A DNA stretch of 64,000 bases, taken from Lysobacter_K koreensis. GTDB lineage: Bacteria; Pseudomonadota; Gammaproteobacteria; Xanthomonadales; Xanthomonadaceae. A model generated the notes under the pieces. The model did no database searches. It saw only the letters and a list, made by a program, of their open reading frames with translations, and had not been told where the DNA came from. Of the stretch, positions 25,176 to 32,976 are shown in pieces (position 1 is the first letter of the stretch; each line of letters begins with the position of its first letter). The DNA lies in contig NZ_JBHTIH010000004.1 of assembly GCF_042677045.1 (NCBI RefSeq), positions 248,001 through 312,000 on the forward strand. Direction: 5' to 3'. The position numbers and the translations under genes are program-made.

Positions 25176-26369
25176 ATGGATTTTCGACGGCTGTCAGTGC
25201 TGGCCCTGATTGCCGCGCTTTGCCTCGGCTGCGAGCGGGCGCCGCATGAGGGCGCCGCCGCAGCCCCCCCGGGAACTGCCGTGGCGCCTATCCCCGATCA
25301 GGCACCAGCATCGCCCCCGACCATCCCAGCGTCGCTGCTGGCGCTGCTGACCGCGCAGACGCCGGCCGCTCGTGCCACGCGCGCCGAGATCGAGCGCTGG
25401 CAACGCGACTGGAACGCCGCGCTCGCAAACCGTCTCCAGCAACTGTCCACCCAGGCCGACGCGCGCAGCCAACTGGCGTACGCGCTGTTGTTGCCGCTGG
25501 CGTCGGGCGATGCGGACCCCGCGGCGATGCAGGCGGCACGAAGGCAGGCGTTGGAGCGCGCTGCACAACTCGACCCCGATGACGTGTTGGTCGCGTGGTT
25601 GCAGGCCGTGGACTGCCCGGGTGCGCAATGCGACCCGAACGCAGCGCTGGCGCGCCTGCAACGGCTGGAGCCGGACAACGCCGCGGTCTGGCTGATCGAA
25701 CTGCAGGCCGCGCACCAGCGCGGCGATGCCGCCGCCGTCGACCGCTACCTGCGGCTGGCGGCGGCCGCGGATCGCTACGACCTGCACTTCGGTGATGCCG
25801 GCCTCGCGGGCTATGCCGAAATTGCAGAGCTGCCATTGCCCCCGCTGGGCCAGGCCGAACGCGAACTGTTCGGCCAAGGCATGGGTTGGAAGCGTCCCGC
25901 CAGTGATGTCGACCTGCGCGTATCGCAGGTTGCCGCAGTGACCAGCGCGTTGCTGACGCCGGCGCTGCAGGGGCTGATGCAGGCCTGTGGGCTGCGCGAC
26001 GGGATCGGGCCGCCACCCGCACGACGTGCGCCGTGCATCGCAGTGCTGTCGCACTTGGCCGGCAGCGACACGTTGATCGGCCCCGGCATGGCGCTGCCGA
26101 CGCTGGTGCAACTGACCGCCGATGGCCCCGAGGGCGGCGCCTGGCGCGAGCGCTATCGCTTGCACCACTGGCAATACCAGCAGTACTCACGAGGAGGCTT
26201 GTTCATGACGGGCGAGCAGGTGCTTGCCAGTTGGCGCCTCGGCGAGGTCCCCGCCCTGCAACAGCGGCTGCAGCAACTCGGCCTGGCGTCACCGCCACCC
26301 GGATGGTTGCCCAGCAACCCGTACAACCGCGCTCTGGTCACCAGCGGCCGCCCGCCGCCGCGTGGTTGA
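25176..26369 (+). CDS. Putative lipoprotein, 397 aa
   Basis: The signal peptide ends in a lipobox at ALCLGC (cysteine 19). A proline/alanine linker precedes a mainly helical body of A-x-x-A repeats suggestive of TPR-like packing (for example YALLLPLASGDADPAAM and LERAAQLDPDDVLVAWL). The second half contains a CGLRDGIGPPPARRAPC segment whose two cysteines could pair in the periplasm. No family was recognised. Genes of this kind are often scattered hypothetical lipoproteins in xanthomonads. Confidence 0.75.
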   Translation: MDFRRLSVLALIAALCLGCERAPHEGAAAAPPGTAVAPIPDQAPASPPTIPASLLALLTAQTPAARATRAEIERWQRDWNAALANRLQQLSTQADARSQLAYALLLPLASGDADPAAMQAARRQALERAAQLDPDDVLVAWLQAVDCPGAQCDPNAALARLQRLEPDNAAVWLIELQAAHQRGDAAAVDRYLRLAAAADRYDLHFGDAGLAGYAEIAELPLPPLGQAERELFGQGMGWKRPASDVDLRVSQVAAVTSALLTPALQGLMQACGLRDGIGPPPARRAPCIAVLSHLAGSDTLIGPGMALPTLVQLTADGPEGGAWRERYRLHHWQYQQYSRGGLFMTGEQVLASWRLGEVPALQQRLQQLGLASPPPGWLPSNPYNRALVTSGRPPPRG

Positions 26370-26461
26370 GCGTGATCGCACACCGCGCTGGCGGTGATGG
26401 TCGCCTTCGCAGGCCCGGTGTACGCTGCAGGCTCCGTCGAGTGAGCGCCCAAGGGGGCTCG

Positions 26462-27094
26462 ATGAAGACCGTACTGGTGGCCAGTTCCAAGGGTGGCGTC
26501 GGCAAGTCCACGATCGCCACCCACCTCGCCGCACACGCGGCGCTCGACGGCCTGCACACGGCCTTGCTCGACGCCGACCCGCAAGGTTCCTCGACCCGCT
26601 GGGCGCATCGCCGCGCGGTGCTCGACTCGGCGGTGCTGCCGATCGACGGCACCAGCCGCAAGGCCTGGCGCAAGCAGCTGCCCGACGACACCCAGCGGCT
26701 GGTGATCGACGCGCGCGCCGGGGCGATGGCCGACGACCTCGACGGCCTGCTCGAGATCGCCGACGCGGTGGTGGTGCCGGTGCCGCCGTCGACGCTCGAC
26801 ATCGAGGCCACCGTGCCGTTCCTGGATTCGCTGGCGCGCCACCCGCGCGTGCGCAAGGGCGCGCTGCGCGTGGGCCTGGTCGGCAACAAGCTCAAGCCGT
26901 GGACCAACGCCTCGCAGCAATCGGTCGACCTGTTGCGCGCGTGGCCGTACCCGGTGGTCGCGCAGCTGCGCGACAGCCAGGCCTACGTGGTGATGACCGC
27001 GCTGGGCAAGAGCCTGTTCGACTACCACTCGGCGCAGGTGCGCGAGCACCAGGCCGACTGGCAGCCGTTGCTGAAGTGGCTGAAGAAAGCGTGA
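26462..27094 (+). CDS. ParA-like P-loop ATPase
   Basis: This 210-residue protein has the deviant Walker A SKGGVGKST at residues 9-17, with the signature lysine at residue 10. Then come LLDADPQGSSTRWA and a Walker-B-like strand LVIDARAG, and the late segment VVPVPPSTLDIEATV. It lacks a helix-turn-helix, so it belongs to the small ParA/MinD-like ATPases that position cargo such as chemoreceptors or plasmids; no partner gene (ParB) is adjacent. ATG 26462 is the start of the P-loop domain. Confidence 0.88.
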   Translation: MKTVLVASSKGGVGKSTIATHLAAHAALDGLHTALLDADPQGSSTRWAHRRAVLDSAVLPIDGTSRKAWRKQLPDDTQRLVIDARAGAMADDLDGLLEIADAVVVPVPPSTLDIEATVPFLDSLARHPRVRKGALRVGLVGNKLKPWTNASQQSVDLLRAWPYPVVAQLRDSQAYVVMTALGKSLFDYHSAQVREHQADWQPLLKWLKKA

Positions 27095-27179
27095 TCCGCG
27101 GCGCGACCGCGCGAAACGTTATGGCCTTGATCGCAACCACTGATCGCACCCTCCCGAACGTCCCCTACCGAGGCCACGA

Positions 27180-27656
27180 ATGCGCGAACTGATCCTGCTC
27201 CGCCACGCCCACGCCGAACCGGCCACCCCCGGCCAGGCCGACATGGACCGGCCGTTGTCGGCCGAGGGCCTGGCGGAAGCCGAGGCCGCCGGCCGCTGGC
27301 TGGCCGAAAACAAGCTGGTACCCGACAGCGTGCTGTGCTCGCCGGCCCGGCGCGCGCGCGAAACCCTCGAGGCGGTGTTGGCTGCGGTCGGCTACGTCGA
27401 CCAGCGCATCGAGCCGTCGATCTACGAGGCCACCCCGGGCACGCTGATCGCGCTGGCCGACACCCACCACGACGCCGAGCGGCTGCTGCTGGTCGGCCAC
27501 AACCCCGGCTTCGAACAGCTGGCCGCGCTGATGCACTCCGGCCAGTCGGGCGACTACCGCGGCATGCCGCCGGGCGGGATCGCGGTGCTGACGGTGCCGG
27601 TCGGCGCGGCGATCGAGCCGGGCGTGGCGCAGCTCAGCGCCTTCTGGTGGCCGTGA
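27180..27656 (+). CDS. sixA: Phosphohistidine phosphatase SixA-like
   Basis: This 158-residue histidine phosphatase has the catalytic RHG-type motif LLRHAHAE with nucleophilic His9 and the second catalytic His in LLVGHNPGFE. Family members of this size (SixA) remove phosphate from phosphohistidine on HPt domains such as ArcB. The partner here is not visible. Its stop overlaps the GTG start of the YceI gene, so the two are likely co-translated. Confidence 0.88.
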   Translation: MRELILLRHAHAEPATPGQADMDRPLSAEGLAEAEAAGRWLAENKLVPDSVLCSPARRARETLEAVLAAVGYVDQRIEPSIYEATPGTLIALADTHHDAERLLLVGHNPGFEQLAALMHSGQSGDYRGMPPGGIAVLTVPVGAAIEPGVAQLSAFWWP

Positions 27657-28210
27657 CGCGCAGCGCGCGGCTCGGCCTGCTGCTGCTTTGCCTGCTGGCG
27701 TGGCCCACGGCCGCGCAGCAGTTCGACCCGGCGCACACGCGCTTCGGCTTCGAGGTGCGCACGCGCTGGGGGCCGCGCATCGCCGGGACTTTCCCGGACT
27801 ACGACGGCGAGGTCAGCGCGCTGCCTGACGGCCGCCACCAGGTGCGGATCCGCCTGGCGACGCGCTCGGTCGAGGTCGCCGGCTCGCCGCGTTACGCCGC
27901 ACTCGCGCGCGGCCGCTATTTCTTCGACGCCGAGAATTACCCGCTGATCGAGTTCGTGTCCGAGCCCTACGCCGACACGCTGCTGCGCGACGGCGGCCCG
28001 CTGCGCGGCACCCTGTCGCTGCACGGCACCCGCCACGTCGAGACCTTCGGCCTGGAAGCGGCCACGTGCGCGCGCCCCGGCCGCGACTGCGACGTGGTCG
28101 CGCGCGGCAGCGTGCGGCGCGAGGACTACGGCCTGGACAGCTGGCAACTGGCGCTGCATGCGCGCGTGTCCTTCACAATGCGCGTCCGCCTTCGCGACCA
28201 ATCGCTCTAA
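27653..28210 (+). CDS. YceI-family periplasmic protein
   Basis: This 185-residue protein has a signal peptide (LGLLLLCLLAWPTAAQ) and a YceI-like lipocalin domain. It begins FDPAHTRFGFEVRTRWGPRIAGTF and includes RYFFDAENYPLIEFVS and GTLSLHGTRHVETF, as expected for isoprenoid-binding YceI proteins. GTG 27653 overlaps the sixA stop by 4 bases and was chosen because it begins the signal peptide. The ligand is unknown. Confidence 0.85.
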   Translation: MTRSARLGLLLLCLLAWPTAAQQFDPAHTRFGFEVRTRWGPRIAGTFPDYDGEVSALPDGRHQVRIRLATRSVEVAGSPRYAALARGRYFFDAENYPLIEFVSEPYADTLLRDGGPLRGTLSLHGTRHVETFGLEAATCARPGRDCDVVARGSVRREDYGLDSWQLALHARVSFTMRVRLRDQSL

Positions 28211-28223
28211 CAGGTCCCCGTCG

Positions 28224-30164
28224 ATGCCCCTGCTGCGCGCCCTGCTGGCCACCTTGCTGCTCGCCCTGTCGGCGTGCGCGACGCTGACCCCGGCGCAGCG
28301 CGACCGCGCCAGCGCGATCGCGGTCGCCGCCCGCAGCGCACAGGTCGAGTGCGCGACGCAGGACGCGTGCGCGCAGCCGTCGCCGCTGCGCGGCCTGGCC
28401 GCGCGCGCGTTCGCGCAGTCCACGCCGGACGCGCCGCGCCACTACGCATTGATCCTCGACCGCGGCACCGACGCGCTGCTCGCGCGCATCAACCTGATCC
28501 GCAGCGCGACCACCGCGATCGACCTGCAGACCTACATCTTCGACGAGGACGATGCCGGCCGGCTGGTCCTGGACGAGCTGCTCGCCGCCGCGCGCCGCGG
28601 CGTGCGCGTGCGGCTGCTGATGGACCAGCTGTCGGCGCTCGAGCACGTCGACACGCTCGCCGCGCTGGCGGGTGCACACGTCAACTTCGAGGTGCGCCTG
28701 TACAACCCGATGCTGCGCCGCGCCCAGATCAGCTCGCCGCAGTACCTGCTGGCCGCGGCCTGCTGCTGGCGCAAGCTCAACCAGCGCATGCACAGCAAGC
28801 TGCTGCTGGTCGACGGCGCGGTCGGGATCGCCGGCGGGCGCAACTACCAGGACGACTATTACGACTGGGACGACGAGTACAACTTCCGCGACCGCGACGT
28901 GCTCGTCGCCGGTCCCGGCGCGCAGGCGATGGACGCGGACTTCGTCGCGTTCTGGAACGACCGGCGTTCGGTGCCGGTGGAGCGCCTGACCGATGTCGGC
29001 GCGCGCCTGCTCGAAGGCGGCGTGCCGGCGTTGCCGGCGGCGGTGTTCGAACGCCCGCAACGCGCCGCGGCGATGCTCGCCGACGCCGCCGACGCCGCGC
29101 TGGTGGAGCGCGCGCTGGCGTCGCAGGCATTGCCGGTCGGCGCGGTGCGCTACGTGTCCGACTCGCCCGACAAGCACCGTGGCGACGCGCGTGACAACGC
29201 GGCCGCGTCCGAGTCGCTGCGCGGCCTGATCGAGTCGGCGCAGCACGAAGTGCTGCTGCAGACCCCGTACCTGGTGCTGTCGAAGCCGGCCCAGCAGATG
29301 TTCCGCGCACTGCGCGCGCGCGCGGATGCACCGCGGGTGGTGGTGTCGACGAACAGCCTGGCCTCGACCGATGCGTTCATCGCCTACGCGTTGTCGCACA
29401 AGTACAAGCGCCGCTACCTGCGCGAGTTCGGCTTCCAGATCTACGAGTACAAGCCATTCCCGCTCGACGCGCCGATCGACATCGCCAGCACCGGCGCACC
29501 GTTGCCGGATCTGCTGCCCGACACCGCGCCCGAACCGGTGCCGCGCCCCGACCGCAAGCAGCTGCGCCGGCGCTACGACCGCGGCAGCGCGGTCGACCGC
29601 GCGCACTACCGGCATGCCTTATCGCGCGAGTACGCGGCGCTGCGCTACGCCGGCCGCCGCGCCAACCAGCCGGTGCCGCTGGAGCGCGCCGGCGTGCGCA
29701 TCGGCATGCATGCCAAGTCGCTGGTGATCGACGAGCGCATCGGCGTGGTCGGCACCCACAACTTCGACCCGCGCGGCGACCACTACAACACCGAGAGTGC
29801 GGTGGTGATCGACGACCCGGCGTTCGCCCGCGCGCTGGCCGCGAGCATCCGCCGCGACATCGCCCCGGCCAACTCGTGGGTGATCGCGCGCCGCGACAAG
29901 CTGCCGGTGCTGTCGGGGCTGGACTACTCGGTCGGCAAGGTGTTCGAGCAGTTGCCGGTGTTCGACCTGTGGCCCTGGCGCTACGCGACCAGCTACGAGT
30001 TCGTGCCCGGCCCGGCGTGCCCGCAGCCGCTGCCGCCAGACGCCCCGGGCTTCCGCGCGTGCTACCGCCCGGTCGGCGATTTCCCCGAGGTCGACCTCGG
30101 CCTCAAGGGCCTGACCACGCGGATCTTCACCGCGTTCGGCGCGGGGCTGGCACCGATCCTGTAG
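28224..30164 (+). CDS. Phospholipase D / cardiolipin synthase family lipoprotein
   Basis: This 646-residue protein has a lipobox (LALSAC, cysteine 18) and two HKD catalytic motifs. The first is MHSKLLLVDG with His190, Lys192 and Asp197; the second is MHAKSLVIDE with His496, Lys498 and Asp503. Two HKD motifs in one chain are typical of PLD enzymes acting on phosphatidyl groups. Outer-membrane or periplasmic lipoprotein location makes a cardiolipin-synthase-C-like or phospholipase role likely. It follows YceI by 13 bases, so they may be in one operon. Confidence 0.9.
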   Translation: MPLLRALLATLLLALSACATLTPAQRDRASAIAVAARSAQVECATQDACAQPSPLRGLAARAFAQSTPDAPRHYALILDRGTDALLARINLIRSATTAIDLQTYIFDEDDAGRLVLDELLAAARRGVRVRLLMDQLSALEHVDTLAALAGAHVNFEVRLYNPMLRRAQISSPQYLLAAACCWRKLNQRMHSKLLLVDGAVGIAGGRNYQDDYYDWDDEYNFRDRDVLVAGPGAQAMDADFVAFWNDRRSVPVERLTDVGARLLEGGVPALPAAVFERPQRAAAMLADAADAALVERALASQALPVGAVRYVSDSPDKHRGDARDNAAASESLRGLIESAQHEVLLQTPYLVLSKPAQQMFRALRARADAPRVVVSTNSLASTDAFIAYALSHKYKRRYLREFGFQIYEYKPFPLDAPIDIASTGAPLPDLLPDTAPEPVPRPDRKQLRRRYDRGSAVDRAHYRHALSREYAALRYAGRRANQPVPLERAGVRIGMHAKSLVIDERIGVVGTHNFDPRGDHYNTESAVVIDDPAFARALAASIRRDIAPANSWVIARRDKLPVLSGLDYSVGKVFEQLPVFDLWPWRYATSYEFVPGPACPQPLPPDAPGFRACYRPVGDFPEVDLGLKGLTTRIFTAFGAGLAPIL

Positions 30165-30187
30165 CGCCGTCCGGCGGGGTGTACCCC

Positions 30188-30210
30188 GTAGTGCCGAGCC
30201 TGCTCGGCAC
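30188..30210 (+). repeat. GTAG-headed REP hairpin, first copy
   Basis: GTAG followed by GTGCCGAGCCTGCTCGGCAC, a near-perfect stem-loop of the REP/SMAG type known in Stenotrophomonas and relatives. Confidence 0.7.
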
Positions 30211-30233
30211 GCTTTTCGTTATGGGACGTGGGG

Positions 30234-30253
30234 GTGCCGAGCAGGCTCGGCAC
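30234..30253 (-). repeat. REP hairpin, second copy in opposite orientation
   Basis: GTGCCGAGCAGGCTCGGCAC lies 23 bases after the first copy and is its inverted partner, forming a BIME-like pair downstream of the PLD gene. Confidence 0.7.
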
Positions 30254-30548
30254 AACAAGGGCCTGGCGGCGCTGCGGCTAGCTCGGTGTAGGCGCCAGCG
30301 GCGTAATCCGGGACGGGGGTGTGCTCCGGGTCGACGATCGGGTCGCGTCGCCATCCTGGCCGGGCGTTCAGCGGCAGCGAATCCTTGGTTCGCCAGCGTG
30401 CCGCTTCACCCCCTGTCGTCGGTCATGGCAACCCACCGCCCCTGAAACCCATCTGTAGAGGGGTATTCCGGCTGCGGCCGCCCCGATGCGACCCGTTTTG
30501 CCTAGGTCTTCGGTGGGGTGACTTCCGGCCCATGGCGGAATCGATCTG

Positions 30549-30568
30549 GTGTTGTACTTTACCAACAC
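30549..30568. promoter_or_regulatory. Palindrome upstream of the small-protein array (possible operator)
   Basis: GTGTTG and CAACAC flank an 8-base spacer TACTTTAC that itself resembles a -10 box. The site lies 33-52 bases before the first 62-aa gene and does not recur between the copies, suggesting one shared promoter/operator. Confidence 0.4.
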
Positions 30569-30600
30569 ACCAAGTCACACCCCCCGCCAGAGAGACCGCC

Positions 30601-30789
30601 ATGAACGCCACCCGCACCCTCCCGACCCCGTCCACCGTGAACGCCGCCTCCGCCGCCGCCATCCCGATGCCCACCCGCCATGTCCACCGCGCCCGCGACT
30701 TCGGCGTCGGCTACGGCAACAGCAGCGGCTACGCCAGCGACCGCAAATACGTCAGCCAGTGGGCGCCGCCGCGCTTCAAGTTCGCCTGA
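30601..30789 (+). CDS. Tandem small protein, copy 1 (62 aa)
   Basis: The protein has a low-complexity, Thr/Pro/Ala-rich N-terminal 25 residues and a C-terminal part beginning RHVHRARDFGVGYGNSSGY and ending APPRFKFA. The same C-terminal part recurs in the next two genes. It is basic, aromatic and glycine-rich, with no cysteine, signal peptide or membrane segment. AGAGA lies about 5 bases upstream of ATG. No family was recognised; related small proteins may exist in other Xanthomonadaceae. It is a strong candidate for a real gene family because codon and protein conservation hold across copies. Confidence 0.8.
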   Translation: MNATRTLPTPSTVNAASAAAIPMPTRHVHRARDFGVGYGNSSGYASDRKYVSQWAPPRFKFA

Positions 30790-30849
30790 TCCACCGACCG
30801 ACCCCGCTACCCCGCCTCACCCCGCGACCCGTCCCCCCAGGATCCCGCC

Positions 30850-31038
30850 ATGAACGCCACCATCTCCCTGCCGGCCCCGACCCCCGCCTCCGCCCAGCCC
30901 GCGAACGTCGTCACCATGCCCGCCCGCCATGTCCACCGCGCCCGCGATTTCGGCGTCGGCTACGGCAACAGCAGCGGCTACGCCAGCGACCGCAAGTACG
31001 TCAGCCAGTGGGCGCCGCCGCGTTTCAAGTTCGCCTGA
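30850..31038 (+). CDS. Tandem small protein, copy 2 (62 aa)
   Basis: The last 36 residues, from RHVHRARDFGVGYG onward, are identical in protein to copy 1, while the N-terminal 25 residues differ (ISLPAPTPASAQPANVV). It begins exactly 249 bases after copy 1. The 60-base spacer before it and the one before copy 3 share the same last 30-odd bases, including CCCCCCAGGATCCCGCC as a likely ribosome binding region. Function unknown. Confidence 0.8.
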   Translation: MNATISLPAPTPASAQPANVVTMPARHVHRARDFGVGYGNSSGYASDRKYVSQWAPPRFKFA

Positions 31039-31098
31039 ACCGCTGGCCGACCTGGCTACCCCGCCTTACCCCGCGACCCGTCCCCCCAGGATCCCGCC

Positions 31099-31290
31099 AT
31101 GAACGCCGACCTCTCCCTGCCGACCCTGAACCCGACCGCCTCCGCCAAGTCCGCGAATGTCGTCGCGATCCCGACCCGCCATGTCCACCGCGAGCGCGAC
31201 TTCGGCATCGGCTACGGCAACAGCAGTGGCTACGCCAGCCAGCGCCGCTACGTCAGCGACTGGGCCCAACCGCGTTTCCGCTGCGCATGA
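31099..31290 (+). CDS. Tandem small protein, copy 3 (63 aa)
   Basis: It is the most diverged copy. The C-terminal part reads RHVHRERDFGIGYGNSSGY, then YVSDWAQPRFRCA, and gains one cysteine near the end. GYGNSSGYAS is invariant in all three. It starts exactly 249 bases after copy 2. The sparing of this motif while the N-terminus changes implies purifying selection on the C-terminal module. Confidence 0.8.
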   Translation: MNADLSLPTLNPTASAKSANVVAIPTRHVHRERDFGIGYGNSSGYASQRRYVSDWAQPRFRCA

Positions 31291-31340
31291 CGCGGCGAGC
31301 CGGGGCTCGCAGTCGCCGCCCGCCTTGGCGTCGCGACCGT

Positions 31341-31416
31341 GCCCCGGCCCTCAGGCGCAGCCTTCGGGGGTTCGCCGGACCGCGAGCCGATGGCTTGCAA
31401 GCGGCCCGCCTCACCC
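31341..31416 (-). repeat. Dispersed 75-bp palindromic repeat, copy A
   Basis: Read on the minus strand it gives GGGCCGCTTGCAAGCCATCG, GCTCGCGGTCCGGCGAAC and GAAGGCTGCGCCTGAGGGCC. This closely matches a plus-strand copy at 40746-40822. It contains two nested palindromes. Confidence 0.75.
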
Positions 31417-31462
31417 CGCAACGCGCTGGCCGCCACCCGAGCGCCTCCGCTATCGTGGCCCG

Positions 31463-31915
31463 ATGAACCCATCCGCCACCCCCGCCGCGCCGCTGTTGCG
31501 CGGCACCACCACCGTCGCCGACCTCAACGCGCTTTCCGCCGGGACCGCGATGCAGCCGCTGGGCATCGTCTTCACCGAGATCGGCCCCGACTACCTGCGC
31601 GCCACCATGCCGGTCGATGCGCGCACGCTGCAGCCTTACGGCCTGTTGCACGGCGGCGCCTCGGTGCTGCTCGCCGAGACCCTGGGCAGCAGCGCCGGCG
31701 GCATGTGCGTGCCGGCCGGCAAGGGCGTGGTCGGGATCGAGATCAACGCCAACCACCTGCGTGGCGTGCGCAGCGGCCTGGTGACCGGCACCGCGCGGCC
31801 ACTGCACGTCGGCGCCAGCACCCAGGTCTGGGAAATCCGCATCGAGGACGAGCGCGGCCGCCTGGCCTGCGTCTCGCGGCTGACCCTGGCGGTGATCGCG
31901 CGCAGCGGGGACTAA
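31463..31915 (+). CDS. Hotdog-fold thioesterase (PaaI/MenI-like)
   Basis: This 150-residue protein has the PaaI/YdiI pattern: LGIVFTEIGPDYLRATMPVD, then YGLLHGGASVLLAETLGSSAG containing the conserved HGG, and GIEINANHLRGVRSG. Hotdog enzymes of this type hydrolyse acyl-CoA thioesters, including 1,4-dihydroxy-2-naphthoyl-CoA in menaquinone synthesis; the exact substrate is not readable. ATG 31463 is the start of the recognised domain; the upstream frame overlaps the small genes. Confidence 0.88.
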   Translation: MNPSATPAAPLLRGTTTVADLNALSAGTAMQPLGIVFTEIGPDYLRATMPVDARTLQPYGLLHGGASVLLAETLGSSAGGMCVPAGKGVVGIEINANHLRGVRSGLVTGTARPLHVGASTQVWEIRIEDERGRLACVSRLTLAVIARSGD

Positions 31916-31916
31916 A

Positions 31917-32040
31917 GCGGGAGCGGGGAACAGGGAACACGGAACCGGGAAGCAACGGCGGGTGCGCGTCGCTTTGTTTCCCTGTTCCCCGTTCCCGCCT
32001 TTCCCCCGCTGTTCCTGTTCCCCGTTCCCGCCTTTCCCCC
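31917..32040. repeat. Palindromic and direct repeats with CCTGTTCCCCGTTCCC units
   Basis: Two 27-bp direct copies start at 31981 and 32014, 33 bases apart (CCTGTTCCCCGTTCCCGCC core). An inverted relative, GGGAACAGGGAACACGG, lies at about 31926. The block could fold into a long hairpin and separates the thioesterase and acyltransferase genes. Confidence 0.75.
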
Positions 32041-32063
32041 CGCCACTGCTATCGTTGCGCGCA

Positions 32064-32870
32064 ATGAATGCGCCGATTCCCCCCGCCGGCGCCGCCGCGC
32101 CGTCCGCTGCGCCGGCCGCGCGCGCCCTGCGTTACCTCTACCGCGTGCCGCTGCTGCTGTGGCACCTGCTGGTGCACCTGCCGCTGACGCTGCTGCTGCT
32201 CACGCCGCTGACCGCGCGCCTGCGCGTTGGCGACGAGAGCCTCGAGCACCGCGTGATCCGCGCCTGGTCGGCCGGCCTGCTGCGGGTGTTCGGGTTCCGC
32301 CTGCGCCGGGTCGGCACGCCGTTGCCGGGCGCGACCATGTTCGTCGCCAACCACGTCAGCTGGATCGACATCTCGCTGCTGCACAGCCAGCGCATGATGG
32401 GCTTCGTCGCCAAGCGCGAGATCTCCAACTGGCCGCTGATCGGCTGGCTGGCGGCGCGCGGCGAGACGATCTTCCACCACCGCGGCAACACCGAGTCGCT
32501 CGGCGGGGTGCTGCACGAGATGCTGGCGCGGCTGCGCGGCGGGCGCTCGGTCGGGGTGTTCCCCGAGGGCGGCACCCGCGGCGGCAGCGAGGTCGGCCCG
32601 TTCCACGCCCGCATCTTCCTGGCCGCGGTCGAGGCCGGCGTGCCGGTGCAACCGGTGGCGCTGCGCTACGGCGCCCACGGCGACGCGCAGCGGGTGGTCG
32701 CGTTCGGCCCGCGCGAGGGCTTCCTCGGCAATTTTCTGCGCCTGCTCGGCGAGCCGGCGCGGCTGGCAGAGGTGCATTTCCTCGCGCCGATCGGCCCCGG
32801 CGAGACCGACGGCCGGCGCCGCATCGCCGACCTCGCGCGCCAGCGTATCGTCGAGGCGATGGGCCTTTGA
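32064..32870 (+). CDS. Lysophospholipid acyltransferase (PlsC family)
   Basis: This 268-residue membrane-associated enzyme has an N-terminal hydrophobic helix (LLLWHLLVHLPLTLLLLTPL) and the PlsC/LPLAT motifs NHVSWIDI (the H-x4-D catalytic pair) and FPEGGTRGG. It transfers an acyl group to lysophosphatidate or a related lipid such as ornithine lyso-lipid. The N-terminal alanine/proline-rich 20 residues are non-conserved. It lies close to the thioesterase and a hydrolase gene. Confidence 0.9.
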   Translation: MNAPIPPAGAAAPSAAPAARALRYLYRVPLLLWHLLVHLPLTLLLLTPLTARLRVGDESLEHRVIRAWSAGLLRVFGFRLRRVGTPLPGATMFVANHVSWIDISLLHSQRMMGFVAKREISNWPLIGWLAARGETIFHHRGNTESLGGVLHEMLARLRGGRSVGVFPEGGTRGGSEVGPFHARIFLAAVEAGVPVQPVALRYGAHGDAQRVVAFGPREGFLGNFLRLLGEPARLAEVHFLAPIGPGETDGRRRIADLARQRIVEAMGL

Positions 32871-32976
32871 ACCGCGCCGGCCGCGGCGGCGGCGCCGACC
32901 ACGCCCTGCAGCCGTGGCTCGCCGCGGCGCGGTCTTGCGTTAGCCCAGACAAGGCCCTCACTGTCCCGGGAAGCCC

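Larger units (their letters stand above)
30165..30600. other. Intergenic region with REP pair and a palindrome before the 62-aa genes
   Basis: 436 bases without a supported gene hold a GTAG-type REP pair (30188-30253) and, near the right end, a short palindrome (30549-30568) in front of the first small-protein gene. The central part shows no convincing reading frame. Confidence 0.6.
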
